Both the position numbers and the translations under genes were made by a program. A DNA stretch of 64,000 nt. It comes from Arthrobacter cupressi (GTDB lineage: Bacteria > Actinomycetota > Actinomycetes > Actinomycetales > Micrococcaceae). Below are positions 50,364 to 59,224 of this stretch, one piece after another (position 1 is the first letter of the stretch; each line of letters opens with the position of its first letter). The DNA lies in NCBI RefSeq assembly GCF_900099975.1, contig NZ_FNEI01000004.1:186001-250000 (forward strand), read 5' to 3'. The notes beneath the pieces are model-generated. The model was not told the origin of the DNA. It was given only the letters and a program-made list of their open reading frames with translations, and ran no database searches.

Positions 50364-53021
50364 ATGCACAAAAAACGAACCAGCCGCCTGCAGTCACTTT
50401 CAGCACTGACGCTCGCCGGACTCACACTCGCGGGAGCCCTCGCCGCAGCGGGTCCCGCTGCGGCAGGCAGGGCCGACGTCGGAAGCCACCGGGCGGGCCT
50501 TGAGGCTTCCGGCGACACCCTGGGGCAGGAGCAGTACCGGCCCGCGTTCCACTATTCGCCGGCAAAGAACTGGATGAACGATCCAAACGGGCTGGTCTTC
50601 CACAAGGGCGTCTACCACCTCTTCTACCAGCACAATCCACAGGGGAACACGTGGGGAAACATGTCCTGGGGCCATGCCACGTCCAAGGACCTGGTGAGCT
50701 GGAAGGAGCAGCCGCTGGCGATCTCCACCGACATGCAGGAGGACGTCTTTTCCGGAAGCGTCGTGGTCGACAAGGACAATTCTTCGGGCTTCGGCACAGC
50801 AGGGAACCCGCCGCTTGTGGCGATCTACACCAGCGCTTACAAGGAGGCCTCACCACACCGCGGCCTCCAGGCGCAGTCCCTTGCCTACAGCCTTGACGAG
50901 GGCCGGACCTGGACAAAGTACAGCGGCAATCCTGTGTTGAACCGCAACTCGGCGAACTTCCGGGACCCCAAAGTGTTCTGGTACAGCTCCCCAAGTGGCG
51001 GCGGCTACTGGGTAATGGCAGCCGTGGAGGCCCTTGACCACAAAGTGCTGCTCTACAAGTCGGACAACCTCAAGGACTGGACGGCCCTGAGCCAGTTCGG
51101 CCCCGCGAATGCCACCGGAGGCCTGTGGGAGTGCCCGGACTTGTTCCCCCTGGCCGTTGACGGCGACACCAACAACATCAAATGGGTCATGGTGGTGAAC
51201 ATCAACCCCGGCGGTGTCGCCGGCGGTTCGGCCGGTCAGTACTTCGTGGGTACCTTCGACGGAACCACGTTCACTTCCGAGACCACCAAGCCGGCGGACG
51301 CACTTCCCGCCGGCACCCCGATCGCGGGATTCAACGACGGCACATACAACGGCTGGACTGTGAACAACGAGCCCGGCAACTGGAAGGATGGTCCGTTTAC
51401 AGGGAGCCCCGCGGCCGGATCCCTGCCCGGGCAGAATCCCGTCAGCGGCTTCGCGGGCGCGGGGCTGGTCAATTCCTTCAACGACGGCGACTGGCCACTT
51501 GGGTCCATGTCCTCCCCCGACTTCACGGTGGACAGCGACTACATCAACTTCCTGGTGGGCGGTGGCCAGCACCCGCGCGTTTCCGACAAACTGGACAACA
51601 CCCCACCGCCAGGAGACCTGCTGTTCGCTGGCTTCGAGGTCCCGGACGGCAGCACCTTGGCGGAATCCGGCTGGACCGGCACCGGCGACCTCGCGCCGTC
51701 GTACCAGCCGGCCACTGCGGGCGGGGACTATTACCTCGGGGCCAAGCGCATCAACACTTTCGAGACCGGCGGCGCGCCGGGAGACGACAGGCAAGGCACG
51801 CTGACCTCACCCGAATTCACGGTCTCGCGGAACTTCATGAGCCTGCTGGTGGGCGGCGGGCATCGCGGCCCCGAAACGGGGCAGACCCTGGAGGCCCAGT
51901 TGCTGGTGGACGGCAACGTCGTGCGGAGGGTCGCCGGGGACGACGCCGGGCAGCTCAACTGGAAGGGCTGGGACGTGTCCGAATTCGCGGGCAGGCAGGC
52001 CCGGCTCCGGATCGTGGACCAGGCCACCGGCGGATGGGGGCACCTGACCCTGGACCATGTCATGCTGACGGACTCCGCCGCGGTGCCCCGCTCGGACGAA
52101 ACCACCGTGAACCTCGTGGTCGACGGCCAGGTGGTCCGTTCCACCACAGGCAGCAACAGCGAAGTCCTGGATTGGGCCTCCTGGAACGTCTCGGAGTTCA
52201 AGGGCCGCAAGGCGAACATCCGGATCGTGGACAACAACCGCTTCGGCTGGGGCCACATCCTGGCGGACGAATTCATCGCTTCCGCCCAGCCCGCACGGCC
52301 GCGCATCATCGGCTACGACTGGCTGGACTACGGCCGCGATCTGTACGCCACCGTCTCCTTCGGCAACATGCCGCAGGACAAACGCGTCGTGCTTGGCTGG
52401 ATGAACAACTGGGACTACGCCAACAGCATTCCCACCTCCCCCTGGCGCAGCGCCATGTCGTTGCCCCGCGAGGTGGCATTGACCCAGACGGCTGACGGGC
52501 CGCGACTCACCCAGAAAGCCGTCAAGCAGGTGGACTCCCTCGCCCTGAAACCCAACTATCAGGACAAGGCAGGCGGATCCATCCTTCCCGGCACGCACCC
52601 GCTGCCGCGCCAGGCCTCAGGCGACGTGCAAAGAATCGACGTCACCTTCAACCCGGGCACGGCGCTGAAGTCGGGGATCACGGTGCTTGGCAACGGCACG
52701 ACGTCGACAGTCATCGGCTACGACGCCAGGACGAAAGAGCTCTACGTGGACCGTGGAAACTCCGGCAACACCGGATTCCATCCGCTTTTCACGTCCTTGG
52801 ATTCCGCTCCCGTCTCCGTTGACGCGCAAGGCACCATCACCCTGCGCATCTACGTTGACCGCTCCTCCGTGGAGGTCTTCACCCAGGACGGCCTGCGAAG
52901 CATCACCGATCAGGTGTTCCCGGACGCCGGGGCCACGGATGTCGCGCTCTTCGCCGACGGCGGCACGGCGCACCTCAAGACCCTGACGGTCACGCCGTTG
53001 CGGCAGTCCATGTTCAAGTAG
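50364..53021 (+). CDS. Secreted GH32 fructan hydrolase (levanase/inulinase type)
   Basis: An 885-residue exported GH32 enzyme that releases fructose or short fructans. Signal peptide residues 1-35. Catalytic motifs: nucleophile in NWMNDPNG (about 72), RDP in NFRDPKVFW (about 200), acid/base Glu in LWECPDLF (about 254). The propeller breaks off after FDGTTFTSE (about 301) and resumes at YDWLDYGRDLYATVSF (about 651); the 345-residue insert holds repeated strands such as LLVGGGHRGPETG and GWGHLTLDHV. The C-terminal beta-sandwich has RIYVDRSSVEVF. ATG 50343 is in frame and also possible. Confidence 0.87.
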   Translation: MHKKRTSRLQSLSALTLAGLTLAGALAAAGPAAAGRADVGSHRAGLEASGDTLGQEQYRPAFHYSPAKNWMNDPNGLVFHKGVYHLFYQHNPQGNTWGNMSWGHATSKDLVSWKEQPLAISTDMQEDVFSGSVVVDKDNSSGFGTAGNPPLVAIYTSAYKEASPHRGLQAQSLAYSLDEGRTWTKYSGNPVLNRNSANFRDPKVFWYSSPSGGGYWVMAAVEALDHKVLLYKSDNLKDWTALSQFGPANATGGLWECPDLFPLAVDGDTNNIKWVMVVNINPGGVAGGSAGQYFVGTFDGTTFTSETTKPADALPAGTPIAGFNDGTYNGWTVNNEPGNWKDGPFTGSPAAGSLPGQNPVSGFAGAGLVNSFNDGDWPLGSMSSPDFTVDSDYINFLVGGGQHPRVSDKLDNTPPPGDLLFAGFEVPDGSTLAESGWTGTGDLAPSYQPATAGGDYYLGAKRINTFETGGAPGDDRQGTLTSPEFTVSRNFMSLLVGGGHRGPETGQTLEAQLLVDGNVVRRVAGDDAGQLNWKGWDVSEFAGRQARLRIVDQATGGWGHLTLDHVMLTDSAAVPRSDETTVNLVVDGQVVRSTTGSNSEVLDWASWNVSEFKGRKANIRIVDNNRFGWGHILADEFIASAQPARPRIIGYDWLDYGRDLYATVSFGNMPQDKRVVLGWMNNWDYANSIPTSPWRSAMSLPREVALTQTADGPRLTQKAVKQVDSLALKPNYQDKAGGSILPGTHPLPRQASGDVQRIDVTFNPGTALKSGITVLGNGTTSTVIGYDARTKELYVDRGNSGNTGFHPLFTSLDSAPVSVDAQGTITLRIYVDRSSVEVFTQDGLRSITDQVFPDAGATDVALFADGGTAHLKTLTVTPLRQSMFK

Positions 53022-53029
53022 CACCGGCA

Positions 53030-53097
53030 GCCCAACTGACTCGCAATAGATGTCGTTATGAGCCATCAAAGCGACATTAACTGCGAGTCAGTTGGGC
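53030..53097. repeat. Intergenic palindromic element acting as a possible terminator
   Basis: Outer arms GCCCAACTGACTCGCA (53030-53045) and its exact complement (53082-53097) enclose a second arm pair ATGTCG (53050-53055)/CGACAT (53072-53077). It sits between the convergent GH32 and monooxygenase genes. I recall similar elements in Arthrobacter genomes but cannot confirm this here; only one copy is in the window. Confidence 0.75.
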
Positions 53098-53107
53098 TTG
53101 GGGATGT

Positions 53108-53401
53108 TCAGGCGAGCGGTTGGAGCCAGGTCAGGACCGAGCCGTCTTCCTCGATGTGTTCCGCAAGTTCGGCGTTGAACACGGCCCCGTAATCCGCGGT
53201 GATGTGCTCACGGAAGGCTTCATCGTCGCGATACACCTCGAACACGAAGTACTCCCGCGGATTGGATTCGCGGGTATACGGCAGGAACAACTGGTTGCCG
53301 GGTTCCTCGCGCACGCGTTCCGTCAGCTCGCGCATCATCCCGGCGACCCTATCCTCGCTGCCGGGCTTGACGGTGAATTCGGCATACAGTGTCTTGGCCA
53401 T
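53108..53401 (-). CDS. Putative quinol monooxygenase (ABM domain)
   Basis: A 97-residue ferredoxin-like-fold protein of the antibiotic biosynthesis monooxygenase family (YgiN-like). VKPGSEDRVAGMMRELTERVREEPG, then YEVYRDDEAF-type strand (FVFEVYRDDEAFREHI) and the final LTWL are typical. Family members oxidise quinols or act in redox protection without cofactors. AAGGAG precedes the ATG. It follows the LacI repressor on the same strand after 41 bases and may share its transcript. Confidence 0.85.
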   Translation of the reverse strand: MAKTLYAEFTVKPGSEDRVAGMMRELTERVREEPGNQLFLPYTRESNPREYFVFEVYRDDEAFREHITADYGAVFNAELAEHIEEDGSVLTWLQPLA

Positions 53402-53442
53402 GCGTGGCTCTCCTTGCTTTGCTGATGGTTTTTGGGACGGGC

Positions 53443-54492
53443 TTAGTACGACGGCGGCAACTCGCCGGAGCCGCGCACGATCAGTTCGGAGGGGACCACG
53501 TAAGTCCGCGGCGCGCCGTCGTCGCCGTCTATCCGGGCAAGCAGCCGTTCGGCCGCGAGCCTGCCGATCCGTTCAGGATGCTGGGCTATCACGGTGATTC
53601 CGGGGTCCATCATGTCGGCAAGGGCAAAGTCGTCGAAGCCCACCAAGGCCACGCGGCGGCTCGCGTCCAGTTCTTTCAACGCCCGCATGACACCGAAAGT
53701 GACCAGGTTCTGGCTGGAGAAGATGGCGGTTGGCGGTTCATCCGAGGCCAGGACAGCACGGGCCGCAAGCCTGGCTGATTCGACATCCCGCAGCCCTTCC
53801 CGGACGGAAACCGTGGAGGTGGGGATGCCGGCCTGGCCAAGTTGTTCGAGGAAGCCGCGGCGGCGTTCCCGTGCCGTCTGGATGTCCGGCGTGTCACCAA
53901 AGTAGGCCAGCCGGGTGTGGCCGTGGCCCAGCAGGTGGGCAGCCGCCCGGGCGGCTCCGGCAGCGTTGTCCGTGACCACGGCGTCTGCCTCAATGCCCAC
54001 CGGTTCGCGGTCGATGAAAACCATTGGAAGGTCCCGTGAATGCTCCGGGATCACGTACGCCTGGCTCCTGGCGATCGGCGTAAGCACCATGCCATCAACC
54101 CGCCGGCCGAGGAAGGCTGCGACGAGTGCCTTTTCCCGCTCGGGGTTGTCGTCGAGGCTCGCCGCGAAGACCGCGATGCCGCGCTCGGACAACGTGTCCT
54201 CAAGCGCGCGGTGTATTTCGCTGCTGAAGGGGTTGGCCACGCTTGGCAGGAGCAGTCCGATGGACAGGGTCTGGCGTCCGGACCGGCGCAGGCTGCCGGC
54301 GGCCATGTCCAACTGGTAGTTCAATTGCTGGCTGGCCTGCAGGACACGCTGCCTGGTTGCTTCGGATACCCCCGGCTCGTCGTTCATGACGCGCGAGACG
54401 GTTTTGATACCGACGCCCGCGAGGGCAGCAACATGGCGCATGGTCGGGCGCCCGCTCTGGTTGGCTTGGTAACGATGAGACAACGTTGTCAC
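53443..54492 (-). CDS. LacI family repressor of the fructan locus
   Basis: A 349-residue LacI regulator: helix-turn-helix in residues 17-40 (TMRHVAALAGVGIKTVSRVM), hinge helix near 60-70, and a sugar-binding domain (IGLLLPSVANPFSSEI; VFIDREPVG; VGFDDFALADMMDPGITV). GTG 54492 has GGGGGAG eight bases upstream. The operator GACAACGTTGTC occupies codons 1-5 of its own gene. Identical or near-identical operators precede the GH32 gene and the ABC operon, so it likely represses all three when fructose or a fructan fragment is absent. Confidence 0.9.
   Translation of the reverse strand: MTTLSHRYQANQSGRPTMRHVAALAGVGIKTVSRVMNDEPGVSEATRQRVLQASQQLNYQLDMAAGSLRRSGRQTLSIGLLLPSVANPFSSEIHRALEDTLSERGIAVFAASLDDNPEREKALVAAFLGRRVDGMVLTPIARSQAYVIPEHSRDLPMVFIDREPVGIEADAVVTDNAAGAARAAAHLLGHGHTRLAYFGDTPDIQTARERRRGFLEQLGQAGIPTSTVSVREGLRDVESARLAARAVLASDEPPTAIFSSQNLVTFGVMRALKELDASRRVALVGFDDFALADMMDPGITVIAQHPERIGRLAAERLLARIDGDDGAPRTYVVPSELIVRGSGELPPSY
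54479..54490. promoter_or_regulatory. Fructan LacI operator, copy 2 (within the lacI start)
   Basis: GACAACGTTGTC, identical to copy 1, lies inside the first five codons of the LacI gene on the minus strand. Confidence 0.85.
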
Positions 54493-54521
54493 GAAATATT
54501 CTCCCCCTCGAGGTGTCCCCG

Positions 54522-54549
54522 TTGACTATAGCGTGTGAGCTGGATTACA
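54522..54549 (+). promoter_or_regulatory. Promoter of the ABC importer operon
   Basis: TTGACT (54522-54527) is followed after about 16 bases by ATTACA (54544-54549). The operator copy 3 begins ten bases further on. Confidence 0.5.
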
Positions 54550-54558
54550 CATGGGGAT

Positions 54559-54570
54559 GACATCGTTGTC
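54559..54570. promoter_or_regulatory. Fructan LacI operator, copy 3 (ABC importer operon)
   Basis: GACATCGTTGTC differs from copies 1 and 2 at a single base and lies 36 bp before the binding-protein gene. Confidence 0.82.
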
Positions 54571-54606
54571 AGGCACGCCAGGTGCCCTGAGACAGGAGAT
54601 TCAAAG

Positions 54607-55722
54607 ATGAGTTCCATCGCCCCACGCTCCACCGCCCGCCGCCTCTTCGCCGCCGGCGCGGTCCTGACCCTCGGTGCACTGAGCCTGACGGCTTGCGGAG
54701 GCAGTTCAAGCGGGACAGGGTCCTCCACCGGCACCTCCTCCGAGAAGATCGGCGTCTCGCTGATCGTCAAGACCACCGCCAACCCGTTCTTCGTCTCCAT
54801 GCAGGACGGTGCGAAAAAGGCCGCCGAAGCTGACGGCGTCGACCTCAAGCTCGCGGCAGGCAAGGCCGACGGCGACGAGGACACCCAGATCCAGGCCATC
54901 GAAAACGCCATCTCCAAGGGTGACAAGGGAATCCTCATCACCCCCAACGGCCCGTCCGTCGTCGACGCCCTGAAGAAGGCCAAGGATGCCGGCCTCTTTG
55001 TCATCGCTCTGGACACCCCGCCGGACCCGGCCGATGCCGCGGACATCACGTTCGCCACGGACAACTTCGCGGCCGGCGAGCTGATCGGAAAGTGGACCGC
55101 CGCGCAACTGGGAGGCAAGAAGGCCACCATCGCGCTGATCGACCTCTTCGATGACAAGGTGGTCTCCGTTGACTACAACCGCGACCAAGGGTTCCTGACG
55201 GGCCTCGGCATCGACACGGCGGACAAGAAGAAGAACGGCGACGAAGCCAAGGCCGGCAAGTACACCGGCGGCAAGGGCGGCGACTACGAGATTGTGGGCA
55301 ACCAGGCTTCCCAAGGTGCCGAGGACGGCGGCCGCACGGCGATGGAGACCCTGCTGTCCAAGAACCCCAATATCAACGTCGTGTACACCATCAATGAACC
55401 TGCTGCCGCCGGAGCGTACGAGGCACTCAAGTCCGCCGGCAAGGAAAAGGACGTCCTCATCGTTTCGGTCGACGGCGGCTGCGCCGGCGTGAACAACGTC
55501 AAGGCCGGCGTCATCGGCGCCACCGCCCAGCAATACCCGGTCAAGATGGCAGAGCTCGGCGTCAAGGCAATCGTCGACCTCGCCAAGACCGGCAAGAAGC
55601 CGGAGAACTCGGCAGGACTGGACTTCTTCAACACCGGAGTCGAACTGGTCACCGACAAGGCGGCCGAGGGAGTCAAGAGCATCACGACGGCGGATGCTGC
55701 CCAGGTCTGCTGGGGCAAGTAG
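54607..55722 (+). CDS. Sugar ABC transporter substrate-binding lipoprotein
   Basis: A 371-residue periplasmic-binding protein of the ribose/fructose (FrcB-like, Peripla_BP_4) type. Lipobox LSLTAC puts the lipidated Cys near residue 30, followed by a Ser/Gly/Thr linker. The sugar site includes TTANPFF near 58 and ALDTPPDPADAA near 137. AGGAG lies upstream. First gene of binding protein-permease-ATPase-kinase, controlled by operator copy 3; fructose is the likely cargo given the GH32 enzyme and PfkB kinase. Confidence 0.88.
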   Translation: MSSIAPRSTARRLFAAGAVLTLGALSLTACGGSSSGTGSSTGTSSEKIGVSLIVKTTANPFFVSMQDGAKKAAEADGVDLKLAAGKADGDEDTQIQAIENAISKGDKGILITPNGPSVVDALKKAKDAGLFVIALDTPPDPADAADITFATDNFAAGELIGKWTAAQLGGKKATIALIDLFDDKVVSVDYNRDQGFLTGLGIDTADKKKNGDEAKAGKYTGGKGGDYEIVGNQASQGAEDGGRTAMETLLSKNPNINVVYTINEPAAAGAYEALKSAGKEKDVLIVSVDGGCAGVNNVKAGVIGATAQQYPVKMAELGVKAIVDLAKTGKKPENSAGLDFFNTGVELVTDKAAEGVKSITTADAAQVCWGK

Positions 55723-55746
55723 GACCGGCAGTTGACAGGAGCAAAC

Positions 55747-56796
55747 ATGACCCAGCAACAGCAGGCGGCCGGACCGCCGGCCGAGAAGTCCACCGACCCG
55801 GCCGAGGAATTTCTGGACCGAAGCACACCCCTCAGCCGCATCCGCAATGTGCTGCACCGCTACCCCGCCCTGAGCCCGGCCATCGTGCTCCTGGTAGCCG
55901 TTGTGGTGTTCGGGATCCTCAACGACCGCTTCCTGCGCGTTGAGAACCTCTCCCTCATTACGCAGCAGGTCTCCGTGGTGGGAACCCTTGCCATCGCACA
56001 GACCCTGATCATCCTCACCGCGGGCATCGACCTCTCAGTGGGCGCGGTGATGATTCTTACGTCCATGGTGGTCGCGCAGATAACAGTGAACAACGGCATG
56101 CCGGCACCGCTGGCACTCGTGGCGGGGCTCGTCGTCGGACTCGCCGCCGGGGCGCTCAACGGTTTCCTCGTGACAAGGTTCAAGCTTCCGCCGTTCATCG
56201 TAACCTTGGGAACGCTGAACATCTTCATCGCGCTGACCCTGCTGTACTCGGGCGGCTCCACGGTGCGCGGCTCGAGCATGCCGGCCCTGCTGACTTGGAT
56301 GGGCAGCACCTTCCCCGTGGGCCCGGTACGGATCTCCACCGGTGTGGTCGCGATGCTGCTGCTCTACATCGGAGTGGCCTTCATCCTCGGCAAGACCGCC
56401 TGGGGACGCCACGTCTATGCGGTGGGCGACGACAAAGAGGCGGCCCGCCTGGCCGGTATCCCCGTCAACCGGGTCCTCATGAGCGTTTACCTGGCCGCAG
56501 GCGCGGTCCTGGCCGTCGGCGCGTGGATCCAGATCGGCCGCACCAACGCGGCCAGCCCCAACGCCGGTGTGGATCTGAACCTGGATTCGATCACAGCCGT
56601 CGTCATCGGCGGCACGAGCCTCTTCGGCGGCCGCGGCTCGGTCTGGGGTTCGTTGCTCGGGGCGCTGATCGTGGGCGTCTTCCGGAACGGCCTGTCCCTC
56701 GCGGGGCTGGACGTCCTGTTCCAGACCCTCGCCGTGGGCGTGCTCATCATTGTCGCTGTGTCGGTGGACCAGTGGATCCGAAAGGTTAAGTCATGA
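55747..56796 (+). CDS. Sugar ABC transporter permease
   Basis: A 349-residue BPD_transp_2 permease (RbsC/FrcC-like) with about eight to ten membrane helices. LIILTAGIDLSVGAVMIL near residue 93, VVGLAAGALNGFLVTRFKLPPFIVTLGT near 130 and AVVIGGTSLFGGRGSVWGSLLGALIVG near 280 are the family hallmarks. CAGGAG precedes ATG 55747. Its stop overlaps the ATPase start (ATGA). Confidence 0.9.
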   Translation: MTQQQQAAGPPAEKSTDPAEEFLDRSTPLSRIRNVLHRYPALSPAIVLLVAVVVFGILNDRFLRVENLSLITQQVSVVGTLAIAQTLIILTAGIDLSVGAVMILTSMVVAQITVNNGMPAPLALVAGLVVGLAAGALNGFLVTRFKLPPFIVTLGTLNIFIALTLLYSGGSTVRGSSMPALLTWMGSTFPVGPVRISTGVVAMLLLYIGVAFILGKTAWGRHVYAVGDDKEAARLAGIPVNRVLMSVYLAAGAVLAVGAWIQIGRTNAASPNAGVDLNLDSITAVVIGGTSLFGGRGSVWGSLLGALIVGVFRNGLSLAGLDVLFQTLAVGVLIIVAVSVDQWIRKVKS

Positions 56797-57587
56797 CCGC
56801 CGTCGACGTTCCTACCCCGGCTACCGGGACCCGCCAACCGATCCTGCAGGCACGCAACCTGGTCAAGACTTTTGGCAAAGTTGTCGGGCTGGACGGGGTC
56901 AGCCTTGACCTCTACCCCGGCGAAGTGCTGGCCATCATCGGTGACAACGGGGCCGGCAAGTCCACCCTCATCAAATGCCTCACCGGGGCCGAGCTCCCGG
57001 ATACCGGCGAACTGCTGGTGTCCGGCCAGCAGGTCCACTTCAAGCGGCCGCAGGACGCCCGGGCCCACGGCATCGAGACCGTTTACCAGAACCTGGCGGT
57101 TTCCCCCGCCCTGGATGTGGCATCGAACCTGTTCCTTGGCCGGGAAGAACGGCTCCCCGGGCCCCTGGGGTCGATCTTCCGGGTCCTGGATACCAAAGGC
57201 ATGCGCCGCAAGGCCAAGGCGGAGCTGATCCGGCTGGGTATTTCCACACTTCAGGACGTCACGGTTCCGGTGGAAAACCTCTCCGGCGGACAGCGCCAGG
57301 CAGTTGCCGTGGCCCGGGCCGCTGCCTTCGGTTCCAAGGTGGTGGTGCTGGACGAGCCGACGGCAGCCCTGGGCGTGCGTGAATCGAACCAGGTCCTGCA
57401 GCTGGTCCGGGATCTCCGGGACCGCGGACTGCCGGTCATCCTGATCAGCCACAACATGCCTCACGTGTTCGACGTCGCCGACCGCATCCACATCCAGCGG
57501 CTCGGCAAGTGCGCGGCCACGATCACGCCACAGTCGCACTCCATGACGGATGCGGTGGCGATCATGACAGGTGCCGCAACAGCCTGA
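56793..57587 (+). CDS. Sugar ABC transporter ATP-binding protein (single cassette)
   Basis: A 264-residue ATPase: Walker A GDNGAGKST (about residue 51), signature LSGGQRQAVAVARA (about 163), Walker B VVVLDEPTAALG, switch His in LISHNMPHVFDVADRI. Ribose-type importers usually have a fused double cassette of about 500 residues; this one is single, as in FrcA-type fructose importers. Confidence 0.9.
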   Translation: MTAVDVPTPATGTRQPILQARNLVKTFGKVVGLDGVSLDLYPGEVLAIIGDNGAGKSTLIKCLTGAELPDTGELLVSGQQVHFKRPQDARAHGIETVYQNLAVSPALDVASNLFLGREERLPGPLGSIFRVLDTKGMRRKAKAELIRLGISTLQDVTVPVENLSGGQRQAVAVARAAAFGSKVVVLDEPTAALGVRESNQVLQLVRDLRDRGLPVILISHNMPHVFDVADRIHIQRLGKCAATITPQSHSMTDAVAIMTGAATA

Positions 57588-57688
57588 ATCCTTCTGTCGT
57601 CCTGACGCTCTACCCACCTCCCGTCCGCGGACCCGGCGAAGCCCCACAACGCCGCGTCCGCGGACGGCCCTGCGAAAGACACCCCTCC

Positions 57689-58630
57689 ATGGCCCACTCG
57701 TACCCAGACTCCGCTCCCCAGAGAGAATCCGCCGACGTCGTCGTGATCGGCGAGGCGCTCATCGACGTCGTCACCACCTCCCGCGGCACAGTTGAACATC
57801 CGGGCGGCTCGCCGGCCAACGTGGCTTACGGGCTGGGCCGGCTGGGGGTCAGGACCAGTTTGCTGACTTCGATCGGCGACGACGAACGCGGTGCCGCGAT
57901 TGCCAACCATCTGGCCTCGGCCGGCGTGTCGCTGCTCCCGGGGTCCATCTCGGCGGGCCGGACGGCCTCGGCAACTGCCACCCTGGCATCCGACGGTTCT
58001 GCCAGCTACGCGTTCGATATCTCCTGGGAACTGGCGCCCGTGGCTCCCCCTTCCTTCCCCAGGATCCTGCACGCCGGATCGATCGCCAGCTTCCTCTCCC
58101 CTGGCGCCGGAGCCGTCAGGACCTTGCTCGAGCAGTCGTACCGCGAAACCCTGGTCACTTACGATCCCAACATCCGGCCTGCGCTGCTCGGCACGCATGC
58201 CGAAGCGCTGGCCATCTTCGAGGACCTCGTTCCGCTGACGGATGCTGTCAAGCTCAGCGACGAGGATGCGCGCTGGCTCTACCCTGGACTCGGTCTGGAC
58301 GATGCCGCCGACCGCGTCCTGGGGCTTGGCGCCGACCTGGCCGTGGTTACGCGTGGCTCCGAAGGATCCCTGCTGGCAACACGGGCCAACCGCCTGCGGG
58401 TGCCGGCAGTGAAGACCGCTGTTGCCGATACCATCGGAGCCGGCGATTCCTACATGGCAGCATTGATCTATGGGCTGCTCAGCCGCAGCAGCGACGGCCT
58501 GGCACCTGCGGTGCTCGAAATCCTCGGGCGGTCCGCGTCGAAAGCGGCCGCGATCACGGTCAGCAGGCCCGGCGCGAACCCGCCCACGGCGGAAGAATTG
58601 GCGGCGGAACCGGAGCCTGCGCCTGCTTAG
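57689..58630 (+). CDS. PfkB family carbohydrate kinase (fructokinase-like)
   Basis: A 313-residue ribokinase/PfkB kinase. HPGGSPANVAYGLGRLG near residue 37 is the N-terminal signature and DTIGAGDSYMAALIYG near 250 has the catalytic Asp and anion hole. It begins 102 bases after the ATPase gene and is probably in the same operon; it would phosphorylate imported fructose. ATG 57689 is preceded by a weak GAAAG site. Confidence 0.87.
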   Translation: MAHSYPDSAPQRESADVVVIGEALIDVVTTSRGTVEHPGGSPANVAYGLGRLGVRTSLLTSIGDDERGAAIANHLASAGVSLLPGSISAGRTASATATLASDGSASYAFDISWELAPVAPPSFPRILHAGSIASFLSPGAGAVRTLLEQSYRETLVTYDPNIRPALLGTHAEALAIFEDLVPLTDAVKLSDEDARWLYPGLGLDDAADRVLGLGADLAVVTRGSEGSLLATRANRLRVPAVKTAVADTIGAGDSYMAALIYGLLSRSSDGLAPAVLEILGRSASKAAAITVSRPGANPPTAEELAAEPEPAPA

Positions 58631-58657
58631 TTTCGCGGGCGGAGTGGACCCGGACGC

Positions 58658-59218
58658 TCAGGCAACCATCGAGGAGCCAGCAACCCTGCGCATCGAGAAT
58701 CCGGAGATCACCAGCAGCAAACCGGCGACGGCGGTGAAGGACGCCAGCAGCCAGGCGAGCGAGACGATTCCGGCGCCGGGATTGACGAGAACCAGGATGC
58801 CGAACGCGATCAGGACCAGGCCCGTCAGCGCGGGGCTTCGCCAGGCCCGCACGGTCGACCTGCCCTCCAGCGCGATGAAGACCTGGGAGACTCCCAGGGC
58901 CAAAGCCCATATTCCCACCAGGAACGCCAGCGCCGACGCCACAATGCCCGGCCACGAAACAGCAACCAGGCCGGCCGCAACGGAGGCAATCCCGCCGATC
59001 ATGCTCCAGCGGGAATGGCGTACGGGGTCGTAATAGTAATGCGCCAGGTTCGCGAGGCCATCGGCCATCGCGTAGATCCCGAACACATACGCGAGGGCGA
59101 ACACCGTGGCAACGGGCAGGGCCGCTACGGCCAAAGCCAGCAGCAAGGCCAGAGCGCCGCGGACAATGAGCCCCGTGCCGGAATGCTTGAACAACTTGCG
59201 CGCTGCGATGGCGGCCAT
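58658..59218 (-). CDS. DUF308/HdeD-like membrane protein
   Basis: A 186-residue protein with six membrane helices arranged as three similar pairs, matching the DUF308 repeat of HdeD-type proteins (VRGALALLLALAVAALP, SVAAGLVAVSWPGIVASALAFLVGIWAL, LIAFGILVLVNPGAGIV). E. coli HdeD is linked to acid stress; here no context helps. TAAACT six bases before the ATG suggests a leaderless transcript. It converges on the kinase gene. Confidence 0.85.
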   Translation of the reverse strand: MAAIAARKLFKHSGTGLIVRGALALLLALAVAALPVATVFALAYVFGIYAMADGLANLAHYYYDPVRHSRWSMIGGIASVAAGLVAVSWPGIVASALAFLVGIWALALGVSQVFIALEGRSTVRAWRSPALTGLVLIAFGILVLVNPGAGIVSLAWLLASFTAVAGLLLVISGFSMRRVAGSSMVA

Positions 59219-59224
59219 GGCGCC

